Part shown: positions 17,288-26,766 of the stretch, piece by piece
Position numbering within the stretch: the stretch's first letter is position 1
Layout: each line of letters starts with the position of its first letter
Assembly (NCBI GenBank): GCA_016713325.1
Contig: JADJPJ010000087.1
Coordinates: 868,001 to 932,000 of the forward strand
Reading direction: 5' to 3'
DNA length: 64,000 nt
Origin: Candidatus Flexifilum affinis
GTDB lineage: Bacteria; Chloroflexota; Anaerolineae; Aggregatilineales; Phototrophicaceae
Notes under the pieces: model-generated
What the model was told of the DNA's origin: nothing
The model's database searches: none
What the model saw: the letters and a program-made list of their open reading frames with translations, nothing else
Program-made: the position numbers and the translations under genes

Positions 17288-18762
17288 ATGCTGTTCTCCT
17301 TCTCGCGCGCCGCGCGTTTTCCGGCCTGCTGGATGGCTTCGATGATGGCATAGTAGCCCGTGCAGCGGCACAGGTTACCGGAAACACTCTGTGCGATTTG
17401 CGCCGCGGTCGGCGCGCTGCCTTCAGGCGATTCCCCTGCCCCGTTGGCCGAAGCAGTCTCCTCCAGGAGTTTCGCGCCGGACATGATGAAGCCCGGAGTG
17501 CAGTAACCGCACTGCACCGCGCCCGTCTCAATGAACGCTTCCTGGAGCGGGTGAAGCTCGTCCGCTGGGGTGATGCCCTCGATAGTCACGATCTCCGCGC
17601 CATGTGCGCGCGGCGCAGGCACAAGACACGACATCACCGCCGCGCCATCCAGGTAAACCGTGCACGCACCACACTCACCCTCGGCGCAACCTTCCTTGGT
17701 GCCGGGCAGATGGGCCTCTTCGCGCAGCCAGCGCAAGAGCGTCTTGTCCTGGCCGCTGGAGAACGTCGCCGTAACACCGTTGATGGTGGCCGTGATCGGC
17801 GCAGACTCATCGTGCAGCAAACGGGCACCTTCAGGCGTCGCAGCTTTGCCATGCGCCACGCCCCACAACATCGCCGGATCCTGCGGAAAACCGTCACGTT
17901 CGCTGTTCGCCGCCAACCGGCGCAGCGCGCGCGCGACCAGTACCCGGATCATTTCGACGCGATACTCGGCCGTGCCGCGCACGTCATCGATAGGAGACGG
18001 CGCCGCCGCGGCCAGTCGCGCCGCTTCTCGAATGGCATCCCCTGTCAGCCGCTTGCCGACCAGCGACGAAGCGGCCACGTCCGCAGGGAAAATCGTCGGC
18101 GCGACGCTGCCCAACGTGATGGCCGCGTGTTCAACCGTCTCGCCCTCGGCCGCGAAGCTCAGGACCACCGCGCAGTTGACCACCGAGATGGCCTGGGCAC
18201 GGCGCAGCCCCAGCTTGAGGAAGATACCACGCTCATTTTCGGCCAGCGCCGGGAAGGAGATCGCCGTCAGCAGTTCATCGGGGCGCATGACCGTGCGGCG
18301 CACCCCGGTGTAGAAGGCATTCAGCGGCACAGTGCGCTCCCCTTCGACAGAGGAGAGCGTCACCGTCGCACCGAGCGCCCAGAGCGGGGTGATGGTATCG
18401 TTGGCCGGTGAGGCGGTGATCAGGTTGCCGGCGACGGTGCCGCGGTTGCGAATTTGTGGCGCGCCGACCTCCCAACAGGCCTGCGCCAGCGGCAGGGCAC
18501 GCCCGACGAGGCGTTCGTCGCCCACGACATCATTGTGCGTGACCAGGGCGCCCAGTAGAAAAGAGTCGCCCTGAAGACTGATGCCATCCAGTTCGCGCAG
18601 CCGGGAAACGTCGATAATGACATCGATGCCGCGCCGGACGCCGCGCTCAAGCTCGATCAGAAGGTCCGTGCCCCCGGCTATGACACGCGCCTTATCGCGA
18701 TGTTCCGCGAGCAGTTCCAGCGCATCCTGAGTTGAACCGACCGTATAGTAGTGCTTCCACAT
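17284..18762 (-). CDS. XDH-family FAD-binding and [2Fe-2S] subunits fused in one chain
   Basis: A 492-aa electron-transfer subunit. Residues ~1-290 form a CoxM/XdhB-type FAD domain (VIAGGTDLLIELERG, GAPQIRNRGTVAGNL). Residues ~325-490 form a CoxS/XdhC-type iron-sulfur unit, with plant-type ferredoxin cysteines in GCAEGECGACTVYLDG plus a fourth cysteine (MSCLVP), then the helical second cluster CGYCTPGF and LCRCTGYY. The order FAD then Fe-S is opposite to that of classical one-chain xanthine dehydrogenases. It is the first gene of the operon continuing to mocA and would pass electrons from the Mo subunit. Confidence 0.93.
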   Translation of the reverse strand: MWKHYYTVGSTQDALELLAEHRDKARVIAGGTDLLIELERGVRRGIDVIIDVSRLRELDGISLQGDSFLLGALVTHNDVVGDERLVGRALPLAQACWEVGAPQIRNRGTVAGNLITASPANDTITPLWALGATVTLSSVEGERTVPLNAFYTGVRRTVMRPDELLTAISFPALAENERGIFLKLGLRRAQAISVVNCAVVLSFAAEGETVEHAAITLGSVAPTIFPADVAASSLVGKRLTGDAIREAARLAAAAPSPIDDVRGTAEYRVEMIRVLVARALRRLAANSERDGFPQDPAMLWGVAHGKAATPEGARLLHDESAPITATINGVTATFSSGQDKTLLRWLREEAHLPGTKEGCAEGECGACTVYLDGAAVMSCLVPAPRAHGAEIVTIEGITPADELHPLQEAFIETGAVQCGYCTPGFIMSGAKLLEETASANGAGESPEGSAPTAAQIAQSVSGNLCRCTGYYAIIEAIQQAGKRAAREKENSI

Positions 18763-18915
18763 CGCTTTGTGATCCGTCTCAACGAGGCTGACAGGTTAGG
18801 ATAAAGCGCAACCCGTTCGGGACAATGTTGTCCGCGGCGGTTGTGCTTACCGGACTCAGCTAAATTTCATAGATTGTAGCGCAATTCCGTCGTGGCCTCT
18901 CAGGAAGGAAGCCAC
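18763..18915. promoter_or_regulatory. Upstream region of the XDH-type operon
   Basis: About 150 bp of normal-composition sequence before the homopolymer region. On the minus strand TACAAT (18873-18878) could be a -10 box 110 bp before the start codon, but no good -35 is seen. A weak call only. Confidence 0.25.
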
Positions 18916-19391
18916 GGGGGGGGGGGGACGGGAGGGGGGGCGAGGAAAAAACCACGCGAAGGGCGGCCGCCCACCCGCAAGCAACACAAACCAGGAACCG
19001 GGGGGGGGGGCGGGGGCGCGCGGGCACGGGGGGGCCCCCCGGCCGGGCCGGCCCCCCCCCCCCGAAGGGGGGGCGGCCGCCGCCGCCCCGGCCGCGGGGG
19101 GGCGGAAAGCGGACGCCCGGCCCCGGGGCGCGGCGCCCCGCCGGCAGCGGGCCGCCGCCCCGCCCCCCGCCGCCCCGCCCCCGGCCCCCCGGCCCCCCCC
19201 CCGACCGCAGACGCCGGGGGGCGGCCGCCCCCCCCCCCCCGCCCCCCCCCCCCCCGGGCGGGCCCCGCGAAACGCAAACCGCCCGGCCCCCCCCAGGCCA
19301 CCCAACCCCGGCCAGGCGCCGGGGGCCCCCCACGCGCCCCCCCCGCCCGGGCCCCCCCCCCCCGCCGCCCCCCCCCCGCGGCCCCCCGGGG
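18916..19391. other. Abnormal poly-G/poly-C low-complexity tract, probable sequence artefact
   Basis: About 475 bp made almost wholly of G and C homopolymers. It is G-rich up to roughly 19060 and C-rich after that, with A only in short islands and almost no T. It begins after ordinary sequence (AGGAAGGAAGCCAC) and ends abruptly at about 19391, where normal coding sequence for the metallophosphoesterase resumes. Nothing in it looks coding: the Gly/Pro/Arg-rich reading frames follow from composition. It probably represents failed base-calling, with the true intergenic or coding sequence lost. Confidence 0.8.
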
Positions 19392-19996
19392 TAGTCGATC
19401 TCCAGGACGGTGACCGGATTGATATTCATGACGCAGGTGTTGTAGTACTGAGTGCGCACGGTGTCGCGGTTGTCCCAGGTATGGGTGTGACCGTGGATCA
19501 TATAGCGGGGTTTCATCCAGCGCATGAAGCGGAGAAATGGTTTAAAGCCGTTGTGAGGCAGATCGTCGCGGTCGTGAATCCCCTTGGCCGGCGCATGAGT
19601 GACGAAAACATCGACCCCATAACCCCGGCTCAGGCGCCTCGGCAGCAAACGCGTCATGGCCTGAAAGGTCATTCCGCGCATTTCGCCCTGGCTGTACTGA
19701 ATTGCGCTCATGTTGTAGCGCAGCGATCCTTCGATTCCGTAGAATGTGATGCCGCGATACTTGAGCAGCCGCATGTGCAGGTTGTCGCCGCCGGGCGGAC
19801 GCTCGCTGTAACCGGTGTCGTGGTTACCCCGCACATAAAACAGCGGCACATTCAGCACCGACGTCAGATACTCCAGATAGTGCGACGGCAGATCTCCGCA
19901 GCTCACAATCAGTTCGACATCGCTGTACCGCCGCCGCAGATGCGCGGCGTTCTCCAACTGCTGGACCGTCGTGTCACTCACACAGAGGATTTTCAC
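19388..19996 (-). CDS. Calcineurin-like metallophosphoesterase, 3' end lost in low-complexity tract
   Basis: About 205 believable residues. Motifs are ILCVSDTT (first motif, with the usual His replaced by Thr), LIVSCGDLPSHYLEYL, LFYVRGNHDTGYSE (GNHD), FVTHAPAKGIHDRDDLPHNG and MIHGHTHTWDNRD (GHxH). This is a bacterial phosphodiesterase/phosphatase family; the substrate is unknown. The GTG start is at 19994-19996. After LEIDYP the frame enters the G/C tract and becomes a Gly/Pro/Arg run with no biological look. The true stop codon therefore cannot be placed; the core family fold is nearly complete at that point. Confidence 0.8.
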
Positions 19997-20081
19997 CAGA
20001 AAAAGTACCAGGTTCAGAAAGGTCTCGTTACGCCATTTTACAGGCTGTTAAAGCTGGATGCTATTGTGGCCCGCGAGCGGC

Positions 20082-22688
20082 CTACGGACCCAGCGTCACT
20101 TCGCCGATGCCGATTCGCCCAAATTCGTCAACCGTCTCGCCGGTGGCAGTCGGGCGCTCGCCGCTCACAGCATCATAGAGGCCGGTCACCAGCGTATAGA
20201 CGCCCGCGGGCGACGCCGTCACGTCAATCTCCACCGTCTCAATAAACATACCGGCCAACCAGTTGCCGGGCGGCAGCGACCCCCTGGCGGGGTAGCCATC
20301 GGACTGCGCCGCGACCACTCCGTCGGAATCGAGGATGTGCAGGTAACGCTTCAGGTCGCCCGTCGCACGCCCATCCGTCCACCATGGGAGGCGGACGACC
20401 AGCAACCGGCGTCCATCATCGTAGGTCTCGACGGTGATCGCGGCCTCGCCTAGCCGAATGGCGTCGTGCTGTAAGGACGCGATCGTGCTGCTCAGCTCCC
20501 TCGCGGTGTACTCCCCCTGATAGGCGCGGTAGAAGTACGGCTGATAATCAGCCGACACGCGCGGAACCAGGCGGATCGTCGTGGCTTCACTGACAAGCTC
20601 TCCGGGGATGAAGATTGGCACATCCAGCCAGTTGCCAGGCAGCGCAGGGATGATCCGCTGCGCCACAAGTTCCCCGGCAGCATATACGTCCAGGGCGCCA
20701 GGATCGGCCGCGTGAATGCGGGCGATCAGGACCAGATCCAGTCCCGGCCGTGTGTTGAGCACGAACGACTCCTCCCCGTTGATGCGCCGCCCGCCATCCA
20801 TGCTGACGCACCCGCCGCTTCCCGCGATGCAGCCGATCTGGTCATACTGCCTATACTCGGTCGGAAATCCGCCAAGAGGCTGCACCGCGGTCCAACGATA
20901 GGCATGATCTCGCTCAGATACGATGTCGGCTACATCCAACTGATCGACGAGCTCCAGGCCCCGAAGATATGGCGTCAGGCCGGACAGAGGACTCGACTCA
21001 GCGCGCTCCGCCGCCGTCCAATCCGGTCGATAGATCCCCTGCACGTCGGCCGCCAGGGCGACATTGCGCGGGCGCTCATCGTCGGTCATTGCAACCGCAA
21101 ACTCGGCCAACGTCTCGGCGTAGAGGTCGGTCTCTGCCAGATACCCCAGACCCAGCCCATGGCCAACGCCGTAGTTAGCGATCAGGTCCGGCCTCTGACG
21201 TTCGATGAACTCCCCCACCGAACCCGGACCATTTCGCCAGTAATCGGCAGCGCCGGGCGTGGTCAGGCCGACGATGTCGACGGTGTCCAGGCCGCCCAGG
21301 TAGCGCATCAGGCCGACGTCGTGCACCGCAACACGCGCCTCGCGATCGGGATACTGACGCAGAACCTGAGCCAATGTATAAGGCTGCTGGCGGACCAGAT
21401 TCACGTTGAGCATGTAGTCGCTCAACGCCGAGGCGGCGCTCAGGCCGATCGACGCCGCGCCGAGAGTGCTCAGCACGATCAACCCGACCGCGACCACCAA
21501 CCCAAGCCAGGGCAGAACATCCCGACGGCCGGTGGCTCCAGCCGCGTTCAGTCGGAGCATTCGCAAGGTGGCCATCAGCCAGGCCGCCGCCACCACCGCC
21601 AGCACCGGGCGCAGCGCAAGCAGCGGCATCTGATAGCGTTTGAAATGCCAGAACGCCGTATCCAGGGTACTGATAGCCAGCGCGAACAGGATCGCCCAGA
21701 TCGCCAGCATCAGCGTGAAGGTCCGGTCCCGCCGCCAGAGCGCCGCCGCGACCACGACCAGGAGCAGACCGACCACCAGAAGATTGTCGAAGATAAGGAA
21801 TTCGCGCCAGATGCGCAGGAAGTTGTCGACGATGCGACGGATAATCTCGTCCGTGTTCGGCGGCACCATGCCGAACAGCGATTTGGCGCTGTTGCCGGTG
21901 GCGACGACCGAACCGGTCACCAGCAGATTGGCCAGCGGCTGCACGCCCACCGCCACAATGGGGAGAAGCAGCCACAGCCATTGGCGCCGCCACGCCCAGC
22001 GCGGCGGAACCAGCCATAAACGCCGGTTTGGCACGTTCTGAATCTGTTTGACGCCCAGGGCGAACACCGCCAGCCCGGCGATCAGCGCCCCTTCAGGACG
22101 CAGCAGAGCGCTCAGCGCCCCGGCGGCAGCGCCGAGACGCAGCCGATCCCCTATCACTGCGTAGAGCGTCAGCAGGCTGGCGAAGACCACGAGCGAGGTC
22201 TCCATGCCGCTCATGGCGTGCCAGGCATTCGCGCCTTCCAGCATAAAGGCCAGCATCGCCAGCGCGGAGAGGAGCGTGCCAGCCTTCAGCAATTCCGCGA
22301 TGAGGTAGATCAGCAGGCCCGACGCCGCGAAGGCGACCGCGCCAATGGCCATTGACCAGAGCGCAGCATCCAGCGGATCGGCCGGGAGGCGCACACCGAT
22401 GGCCAACAAGTAGGGATACAGAAAGCTGGTCGCGCCGGAGGTCGGGGGATCATCAGAGTTATAGCGGTAGAACTGGCCGTGCGCGATCTGGTCGGCATAG
22501 CGCAGATGAATGTAGGCGTCATCCAGGGGCAGCAGCGTCACCCCTCCGGCGGCGCTGCGCCCCTGCCCCGCATAGACAACGAAAGTGACCGCCGCAATCA
22601 GGACACAGACGACAGCCGCCAGCGCTGCGCGCCGTCTGCGTGCTTTGTCCTGTACGGCGATCACCTTGTCGATGTCAACAGGCGTCAT
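20082..22688 (-). CDS. Large GT-C-like integral membrane protein (putative glycosyltransferase)
   Basis: About 868 aa. After a cytoplasmic start there is a first helix (LAAVVCVLIAAVTFVVYAG), then a luminal/extracytoplasmic loop with an acidic pair in LPLDDAYIHLRYADQ, as in GT-C glycosyltransferases using polyprenyl-phosphate sugars. About ten more helices follow up to residue ~450. The C-terminal ~400 residues are soluble and beta-rich. The sugar and acceptor are unknown. I prefer the ATG at 22686-22688 over a TTG at 22745, which would overlap the upstream oxidoreductase gene. It follows the F420 operon at 34 bp and may share its transcript. Confidence 0.68.
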   Translation of the reverse strand: MTPVDIDKVIAVQDKARRRRAALAAVVCVLIAAVTFVVYAGQGRSAAGGVTLLPLDDAYIHLRYADQIAHGQFYRYNSDDPPTSGATSFLYPYLLAIGVRLPADPLDAALWSMAIGAVAFAASGLLIYLIAELLKAGTLLSALAMLAFMLEGANAWHAMSGMETSLVVFASLLTLYAVIGDRLRLGAAAGALSALLRPEGALIAGLAVFALGVKQIQNVPNRRLWLVPPRWAWRRQWLWLLLPIVAVGVQPLANLLVTGSVVATGNSAKSLFGMVPPNTDEIIRRIVDNFLRIWREFLIFDNLLVVGLLLVVVAAALWRRDRTFTLMLAIWAILFALAISTLDTAFWHFKRYQMPLLALRPVLAVVAAAWLMATLRMLRLNAAGATGRRDVLPWLGLVVAVGLIVLSTLGAASIGLSAASALSDYMLNVNLVRQQPYTLAQVLRQYPDREARVAVHDVGLMRYLGGLDTVDIVGLTTPGAADYWRNGPGSVGEFIERQRPDLIANYGVGHGLGLGYLAETDLYAETLAEFAVAMTDDERPRNVALAADVQGIYRPDWTAAERAESSPLSGLTPYLRGLELVDQLDVADIVSERDHAYRWTAVQPLGGFPTEYRQYDQIGCIAGSGGCVSMDGGRRINGEESFVLNTRPGLDLVLIARIHAADPGALDVYAAGELVAQRIIPALPGNWLDVPIFIPGELVSEATTIRLVPRVSADYQPYFYRAYQGEYTARELSSTIASLQHDAIRLGEAAITVETYDDGRRLLVVRLPWWTDGRATGDLKRYLHILDSDGVVAAQSDGYPARGSLPPGNWLAGMFIETVEIDVTASPAGVYTLVTGLYDAVSGERPTATGETVDEFGRIGIGEVTLGP

Positions 22689-22722
22689 GCGGCGGTCCGC
22701 TGGTGCGGCTGCCTGCGCCGTT

Positions 22723-23736
22723 CTAACGCGAATAGCCGTTGGCAAACGTGTCGATCATCAGACGCACGTCGGGACCGAGCGGATACAGAATCGGGCAAGT
22801 CGCGCCGGCCGCCACATATTCCCGCACTTTGGCGCGTACTTCGTCGGGCGTGCCGCTGGCCGTCACCGACTGCACGACATCATCCGGCACCAGGCGCATC
22901 GCGTCTTCGATCTGCTCTTCAGTCGCCGGCCAGGTGAGCACCTGGGCGATCTCGTCCAGCAGCTCCTGCTTCACGCCAGAAGCCTTCATGATGTGCGGCT
23001 GCTGCCCCAGATACTGCGTGACCAGCTTGCGCGCGCCGTCGAGCGCCTTCTTGCGGTCGTGGTCGACCGAGCAAACCACCAACTGCGGCCGGTCGATGGC
23101 ATCAAGGGGGCGGCCGGATTTCCTGGCGCCGACTTCGAGCTGCGCCAGTGCTTCTTCGTTGTACTTTGGAGAGACCAGGTAATTGAGCACTGCGCCATCG
23201 GCGATTTCGCCGGTCAGCGCCATCATCTGCATGCCCGTCGCGCCGATGTAGATCGGCACGTTGCGCGGTTCTTTCCGCCCGTGCACAACATCGAGTTCGA
23301 CATCGGTCAGGTTCACGAATTCGCCGTGGAACGTGACGCGCTTGCGCGCCAGCAGATCGCGCACGACCGTCACCACTTCGCGCATCGCCAGCAGCGGCTT
23401 GCGGCGCTCGATACCGACCTTCGACGCCAGCGGGTCCCACCAGGCACCGATGCCCAGGATGATGCGGTCGGGCGCGAGGTCGTCCAGGGTCAGGAAAGTG
23501 GCGGCGATCACGGCAGCATTTCGCGTCCAATTGTTGATCACGCCGCTGCCGATCTTGATCTTGCTCGTCGTCGCCGCGAAGGCCGCCATCGGCACGACGG
23601 CGTCACGAACGAGCCGGCTCTCCGCCTGCCAAACCGCCTCGAAACCGCGCTGTTCGGCATACTGGACGTACTTGATGGCGTCCTGTAGCGGGTGAGCATC
23701 CTGCAAATAAAGCGCGACACGATCTGCCATGATCAT
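22723..23736 (-). CDS. F420-dependent LLM-class oxidoreductase
   Basis: A 337-aa luciferase-like (TIM-barrel) protein of the methylene-tetrahydromethanopterin-reductase type. Family blocks are [44 protein letters not shown] (the non-prolyl cis-peptide region), [20 protein letters not shown] and [22 protein letters not shown]. Members use reduced F420 (some FMN) for hydride transfer to varied substrates, unknown here. It lies 15 bp after cofC in the F420 operon, which supports F420 as cofactor. Confidence 0.85.
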   Translation of the reverse strand: MIMADRVALYLQDAHPLQDAIKYVQYAEQRGFEAVWQAESRLVRDAVVPMAAFAATTSKIKIGSGVINNWTRNAAVIAATFLTLDDLAPDRIILGIGAWWDPLASKVGIERRKPLLAMREVVTVVRDLLARKRVTFHGEFVNLTDVELDVVHGRKEPRNVPIYIGATGMQMMALTGEIADGAVLNYLVSPKYNEEALAQLEVGARKSGRPLDAIDRPQLVVCSVDHDRKKALDGARKLVTQYLGQQPHIMKASGVKQELLDEIAQVLTWPATEEQIEDAMRLVPDDVVQSVTASGTPDEVRAKVREYVAAGATCPILYPLGPDVRLMIDTFANGYSR

Positions 23737-23751
23737 TATTCCTTGTTTGCG

Positions 23752-24387
23752 TTAAGTGACATTGTTAGGCGCAGTCGCCTGATCGACTTCCGGCTCCAGA
23801 CGCCGGTAAATCTCCAGATCGGAGGGCACGTCGATATCCAGCGCCAGACGCTCCGACTCGTAAACCTTCACACGCGCGCCAATCGCCTCGGCACGGGCAA
23901 TGTGACGAGAGAAACTACTTGGACCATAAGCATACTCGATTATACCAGCCGGCCGGGTGAACAGCGCATTGGTGCCGTCACGGTTTGAGTCGGTGGCGAT
24001 GACGATGGTGTTGTCGAACAGGCCCAGCTCGGAAATCGCGGCCACATCTTCCGCCGTAACGAGCGGCAGGTCGGCGGGCAGAATCAGCACGGCGCTCCCC
24101 TTCCAGCCGATCACCACCTGCGTGGCCCGTGTCAGCGCGGTGTTGAGTTCGGGGTTCCCGCTCTCCTGCAAGGTATGCGCGCCAAGCTCGCGGGCAATGG
24201 CAAGCGCATGCTGATCGCGACTGATGACCAATGCCCCGGCAACCTGTTTGGTGCTCTTGACCGCCGCCAGCACCCGCCGAAACATGAATTCCGACAGGCG
24301 CGCACGCGCGTCCGGGGTGAGCACGCTCTCAAGCCGGCTCTTCGCCCGGTTCAGCGGTTTAACGGGGATGATCACCCATATGCTCAT
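23752..24387 (-). CDS. cofC: 2-Phospho-L-lactate / phosphoenolpyruvate guanylyltransferase
   Basis: Activates phospholactate or PEP with GTP for F420 synthesis. A 211-aa nucleotidyltransferase with VIIPVKPLNRAKSRLESVLTP (GTP/metal loop), ALVISRDQHALAIARELGA, VLILPADLPLVTAEDV (the LPxDLP motif) and TDSNRDGTNALFTRP, as in CofC/FbiD. SRHIARAEAIGARVKVYES and LALDIDVPSDLEIY close the fold. It overlaps cofD by 29 bp. A dehydro-F420-reductase-like nitroreductase in the operon suggests that PEP, rather than phospholactate, may be the substrate; this is inference. Confidence 0.95.
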   Translation of the reverse strand: MSIWVIIPVKPLNRAKSRLESVLTPDARARLSEFMFRRVLAAVKSTKQVAGALVISRDQHALAIARELGAHTLQESGNPELNTALTRATQVVIGWKGSAVLILPADLPLVTAEDVAAISELGLFDNTIVIATDSNRDGTNALFTRPAGIIEYAYGPSSFSRHIARAEAIGARVKVYESERLALDIDVPSDLEIYRRLEPEVDQATAPNNVT

Positions 24388-25366
24388 GGTCAGCCTCCCA
24401 GTTTGCGGTCCAGTCCAGTATGACGCGCGCTACCCGCGCCCGACTCGCCTCATCTAGCATTATCGTATCGCAAGATGAGGTTCGCATGTCCGAAAATTCA
24501 TGCAAAATGTCGAACGGCCCCCCGGCGTCGCGTACATCGTAGACAAACCCGTTGATCACGCCTCGATAGGCGTTGGCCACCGTCTGAGGAGAAACCTCAT
24601 ATCCGAGTTCGGCGGCAATTTTCGCAGCGGGTCCCTTGAGGGCCTGACCTTCCACGATCGGAGTTAGCGCCACCCTCGGCACCGGCCGACCAGCGATCAA
24701 CGCCCGCATGCCCGTCACGCTGAGGATCGGCTCGATGCTCAGCCAGGGATTCGACGGGCCGAAGAGAATGACGTCGGCGTCGAGGAGCGCCTTCTGCACC
24801 TCCGGCGTCACTTGTGCCGCCTCCGCGCCCGCATACCGGATCGCCTTGACCGTTGGCTGCCATCGATAACGCACGAAATACTCCTGAAAGTCGAGCTCGC
24901 CCTGCTCGATCGTCTGGATCATCGTTGCCACCGGATCGTCAGTCATCGGCAGCACGGTGTGCGCGATGCCCAGGCTTTTCGTCAGCCGCGCGCTGATGTC
25001 CGTCATGCGCTGTCCATCCCGAAGCGCGAGCGTGCGCAGCAGGTGCGTCGCCAGATCCTGATCGCCCAGACGGAACCAGGGCTGTTCGCCGAAACGCCGC
25101 AGCGCGTCGAGCATAGCCGTCGTGTCGCCGCGCAGTCCCCAGCCGTTCGCCGGATCGACGACGCCGGCCAGGGTATACGTCACCGTGTCCAGGTCCGGGC
25201 AGATGCGCAGGCCATAGTGCCAGAAGTCATCGCCAGTGTTGACGATGACGGTCAGCCGCTCCGGCGGCAGGATCTGCGCCAGGCCGTGCGCCAGTTTCGC
25301 ACCGCCCACGCCGCCCACAAACACGACGACGTTGCGGTTGTCTTCCTGTCTTGGTTCTAACGCCAT
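24359..25366 (-). CDS. cofD: 2-Phospho-L-lactate / PEP transferase to FO
   Basis: Transfers the activated C3 acid to FO, giving (dehydro-)F420-0. About 335 aa: VVFVGGVGGAKLAHGLAQIL at the N-terminus, VIVNTGDDFWHYGLRICPDLDTVTYTLAG (the CofD NTGDD block), GWGLRGDTTAML, WFRLGDQDLATHL and FGPSNPWLSIEPIL. The ATG at 25364-25366 is chosen over a longer frame because it gives the family N-terminus. It overlaps the nitroreductase stop by 10 bp and cofC by 29 bp. Confidence 0.96.
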   Translation of the reverse strand: MALEPRQEDNRNVVVFVGGVGGAKLAHGLAQILPPERLTVIVNTGDDFWHYGLRICPDLDTVTYTLAGVVDPANGWGLRGDTTAMLDALRRFGEQPWFRLGDQDLATHLLRTLALRDGQRMTDISARLTKSLGIAHTVLPMTDDPVATMIQTIEQGELDFQEYFVRYRWQPTVKAIRYAGAEAAQVTPEVQKALLDADVILFGPSNPWLSIEPILSVTGMRALIAGRPVPRVALTPIVEGQALKGPAAKIAAELGYEVSPQTVANAYRGVINGFVYDVRDAGGPFDILHEFSDMRTSSCDTIMLDEASRARVARVILDWTANWEADHEHMGDHPR

Positions 25367-25944
25367 AGAATCGTCTTTTCCAGAGGGTGTCGCGTTTTCT
25401 CGCGACTCTCGGCGGGATATCCCATTGTGATTAAGCCTTGCGGCTGCCAATCCTCGGGCAGAGCCAGGACGGTTCGGGCGACATCCGGGCAAAAAAGCGG
25501 CGCACACATCCAGCACGCGCCCAGCCCCGACTCGTAGGCCGCCAGCAGCAAATTCATCCCCGCCATGGCGGTGCTCTGCCCAGCCATGTGATATTCCAGC
25601 GCGGATCGTCCAGCATCAGGATAGACGTCCATGTCGGTCATCGTCAAGCAGACCATGATCACCACCGGCGCGCTGCTGATGCGGGCATACGACCGCTGCG
25701 TATCCTTGACGATCGCCGCTTCGTCGACGCCATCCGCTTCCAGGTCCCGCCGCAGTCGGGACGCCATCGCTTCGGCGAGGAGCGCTCTCGTCCCGGCTTC
25801 GGTCACTACAGCGAAGCGCCAGGGCTGACGGTTATGCGCCGACGGCGCCCAGATCGCCGCCTCCAGTGTGCGCTCGATCAGCGAACGCGGCACGGGCTTG
25901 TCGGTATAGCGCCGGATCGAGCGGCGACGCAGGATGGTCTGCAA
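25357..25944 (-). CDS. Nitroreductase-family protein, candidate dehydro-F420-0 reductase
   Basis: A 195-aa FMN-binding nitroreductase fold. The N-terminus has RRRSIRRYTDKPVPRSLIER and then AIWAPSAHNRQPWRFAVVT (FMN-binding Arg/Ser/His block). ALEYHMAGQSTAMAGMNLLL and GLGACWMCAPLF follow, and PEDWQPQGLITMGYPAE closes it. In actinobacterial FbiB a nitroreductase domain of this type is fused to the CofE ligase and reduces dehydro-F420-0. Here it is a separate gene between cofE and cofD, overlapping cofD by 10 bp. That role is the best inference; a generic NAD(P)H nitroreductase is the alternative. Confidence 0.8.
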   Translation of the reverse strand: MQTILRRRSIRRYTDKPVPRSLIERTLEAAIWAPSAHNRQPWRFAVVTEAGTRALLAEAMASRLRRDLEADGVDEAAIVKDTQRSYARISSAPVVIMVCLTMTDMDVYPDAGRSALEYHMAGQSTAMAGMNLLLAAYESGLGACWMCAPLFCPDVARTVLALPEDWQPQGLITMGYPAESREKTRHPLEKTILWR

Positions 25945-26001
25945 GCGAAAATTTCCCTCGCTACTCTGGCGTCGGATCAGGGTCCACCGGCAGTCCCCGG
26001 A

Positions 26002-26766
26002 CTACTTGTAGAGACTGGTCTCCGGCGGACGGTTAATCTCCGACGCGCATCCGTCAATATCCGGGTAGTGCAGGCCGCGCACCAGAATCACGGGCAGTCC
26101 TTCCGCGCCTTCGCCGGTCAGCAGGCAGGCCGCGGAGGCAACCATATCGGCATAGCCCTGCACGCTCACGCGCAGGATGCGGCCGAACATATCGGCGCCA
26201 CCGCGCAGATCGACCAGCGCCGGCATGCCTGCCACGCCAATCGCCACACCCACATTGCCCAATCGGAAAGGCCGCCCATGCGAGTCGGTGATGATCACAC
26301 CGACCCTGGCATTCGCGGCACTCTGGATGGCGCTGCGGATTTGTCTGGCCGACTGGTCCGGGTCGACCGGCAGGAGGAGCACCGTCTCGTCGGTGCCATC
26401 GACGTTCGATTGGTCGATGCCGGCATTGGCCGAGACAAATCCCAGCCGATGGCGCGTGACCATGGTGTTGATCCCCGTACGCGAGATCTCTACACTTTCA
26501 CGCAGGTTCAGCTCGACAATACGTGGGTCCTTGCCGGTGAGCTGTGCAAGTTCGAGGGCGCGCTCACTCGGCACTACATCCGCAAGGCGGACGAATCGCC
26601 CCTCGGACTTGGAAACGATCTTGCTGGTGACGCTCACGATGTCGCCGTCGCGCAGGTGCTCGCCTGCGCGACTTACCGCTTCCAGAATCAGACGGGACAG
26701 ATCGTCGCCGGGCTTGATAATCGGGATGCCCGGCAGTGCAATCAGTTGAAACGAAGGAGCATCCAC
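26002..26766 (-). CDS. cofE: F420-0:gamma-glutamyl ligase
   Basis: Adds gamma-linked glutamates to F420-0 using GTP. A 254-aa CofE: LIALPGIPIIKPGDDLSRLI, GDIVSVTSKIVSKSEGRFVRL, NTMVTRHRLGFVSANAGIDQSN (the metal/GTP block), LLPVDPDQSARQIRSAI, VIITDSHGRPFRLGNVGVAIG and DLRGGADMFGRILR. Unlike actinobacterial FbiB it carries no fused nitroreductase domain; that domain is the next gene. The GTG start at 26764-26766 is directly adjacent to the npdG stop, with no spacer, so the two are coupled. Confidence 0.96.
   Translation of the reverse strand: MDAPSFQLIALPGIPIIKPGDDLSRLILEAVSRAGEHLRDGDIVSVTSKIVSKSEGRFVRLADVVPSERALELAQLTGKDPRIVELNLRESVEISRTGINTMVTRHRLGFVSANAGIDQSNVDGTDETVLLLPVDPDQSARQIRSAIQSAANARVGVIITDSHGRPFRLGNVGVAIGVAGMPALVDLRGGADMFGRILRVSVQGYADMVASAACLLTGEGAEGLPVILVRGLHYPDIDGCASEINRPPETSLYK

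Noticed and set aside
18916..19391. G-quadruplex regulatory element or recombination hot spot
   Set aside because: Tracts are too long and irregular, and the neighbouring gene is destroyed; an artefact explains it better.
18856..19413. Gly/Pro/Arg-rich open frames in the homopolymer tract
   Set aside because: They arise from poly-G/poly-C on both strands; no codon-level signal of coding.
20712..22019. 435-aa plus-strand open frame opposite the GT-C-like gene
   Set aside because: Gln/Arg/His-rich shadow with no motif; the minus strand has a coherent helix pattern.
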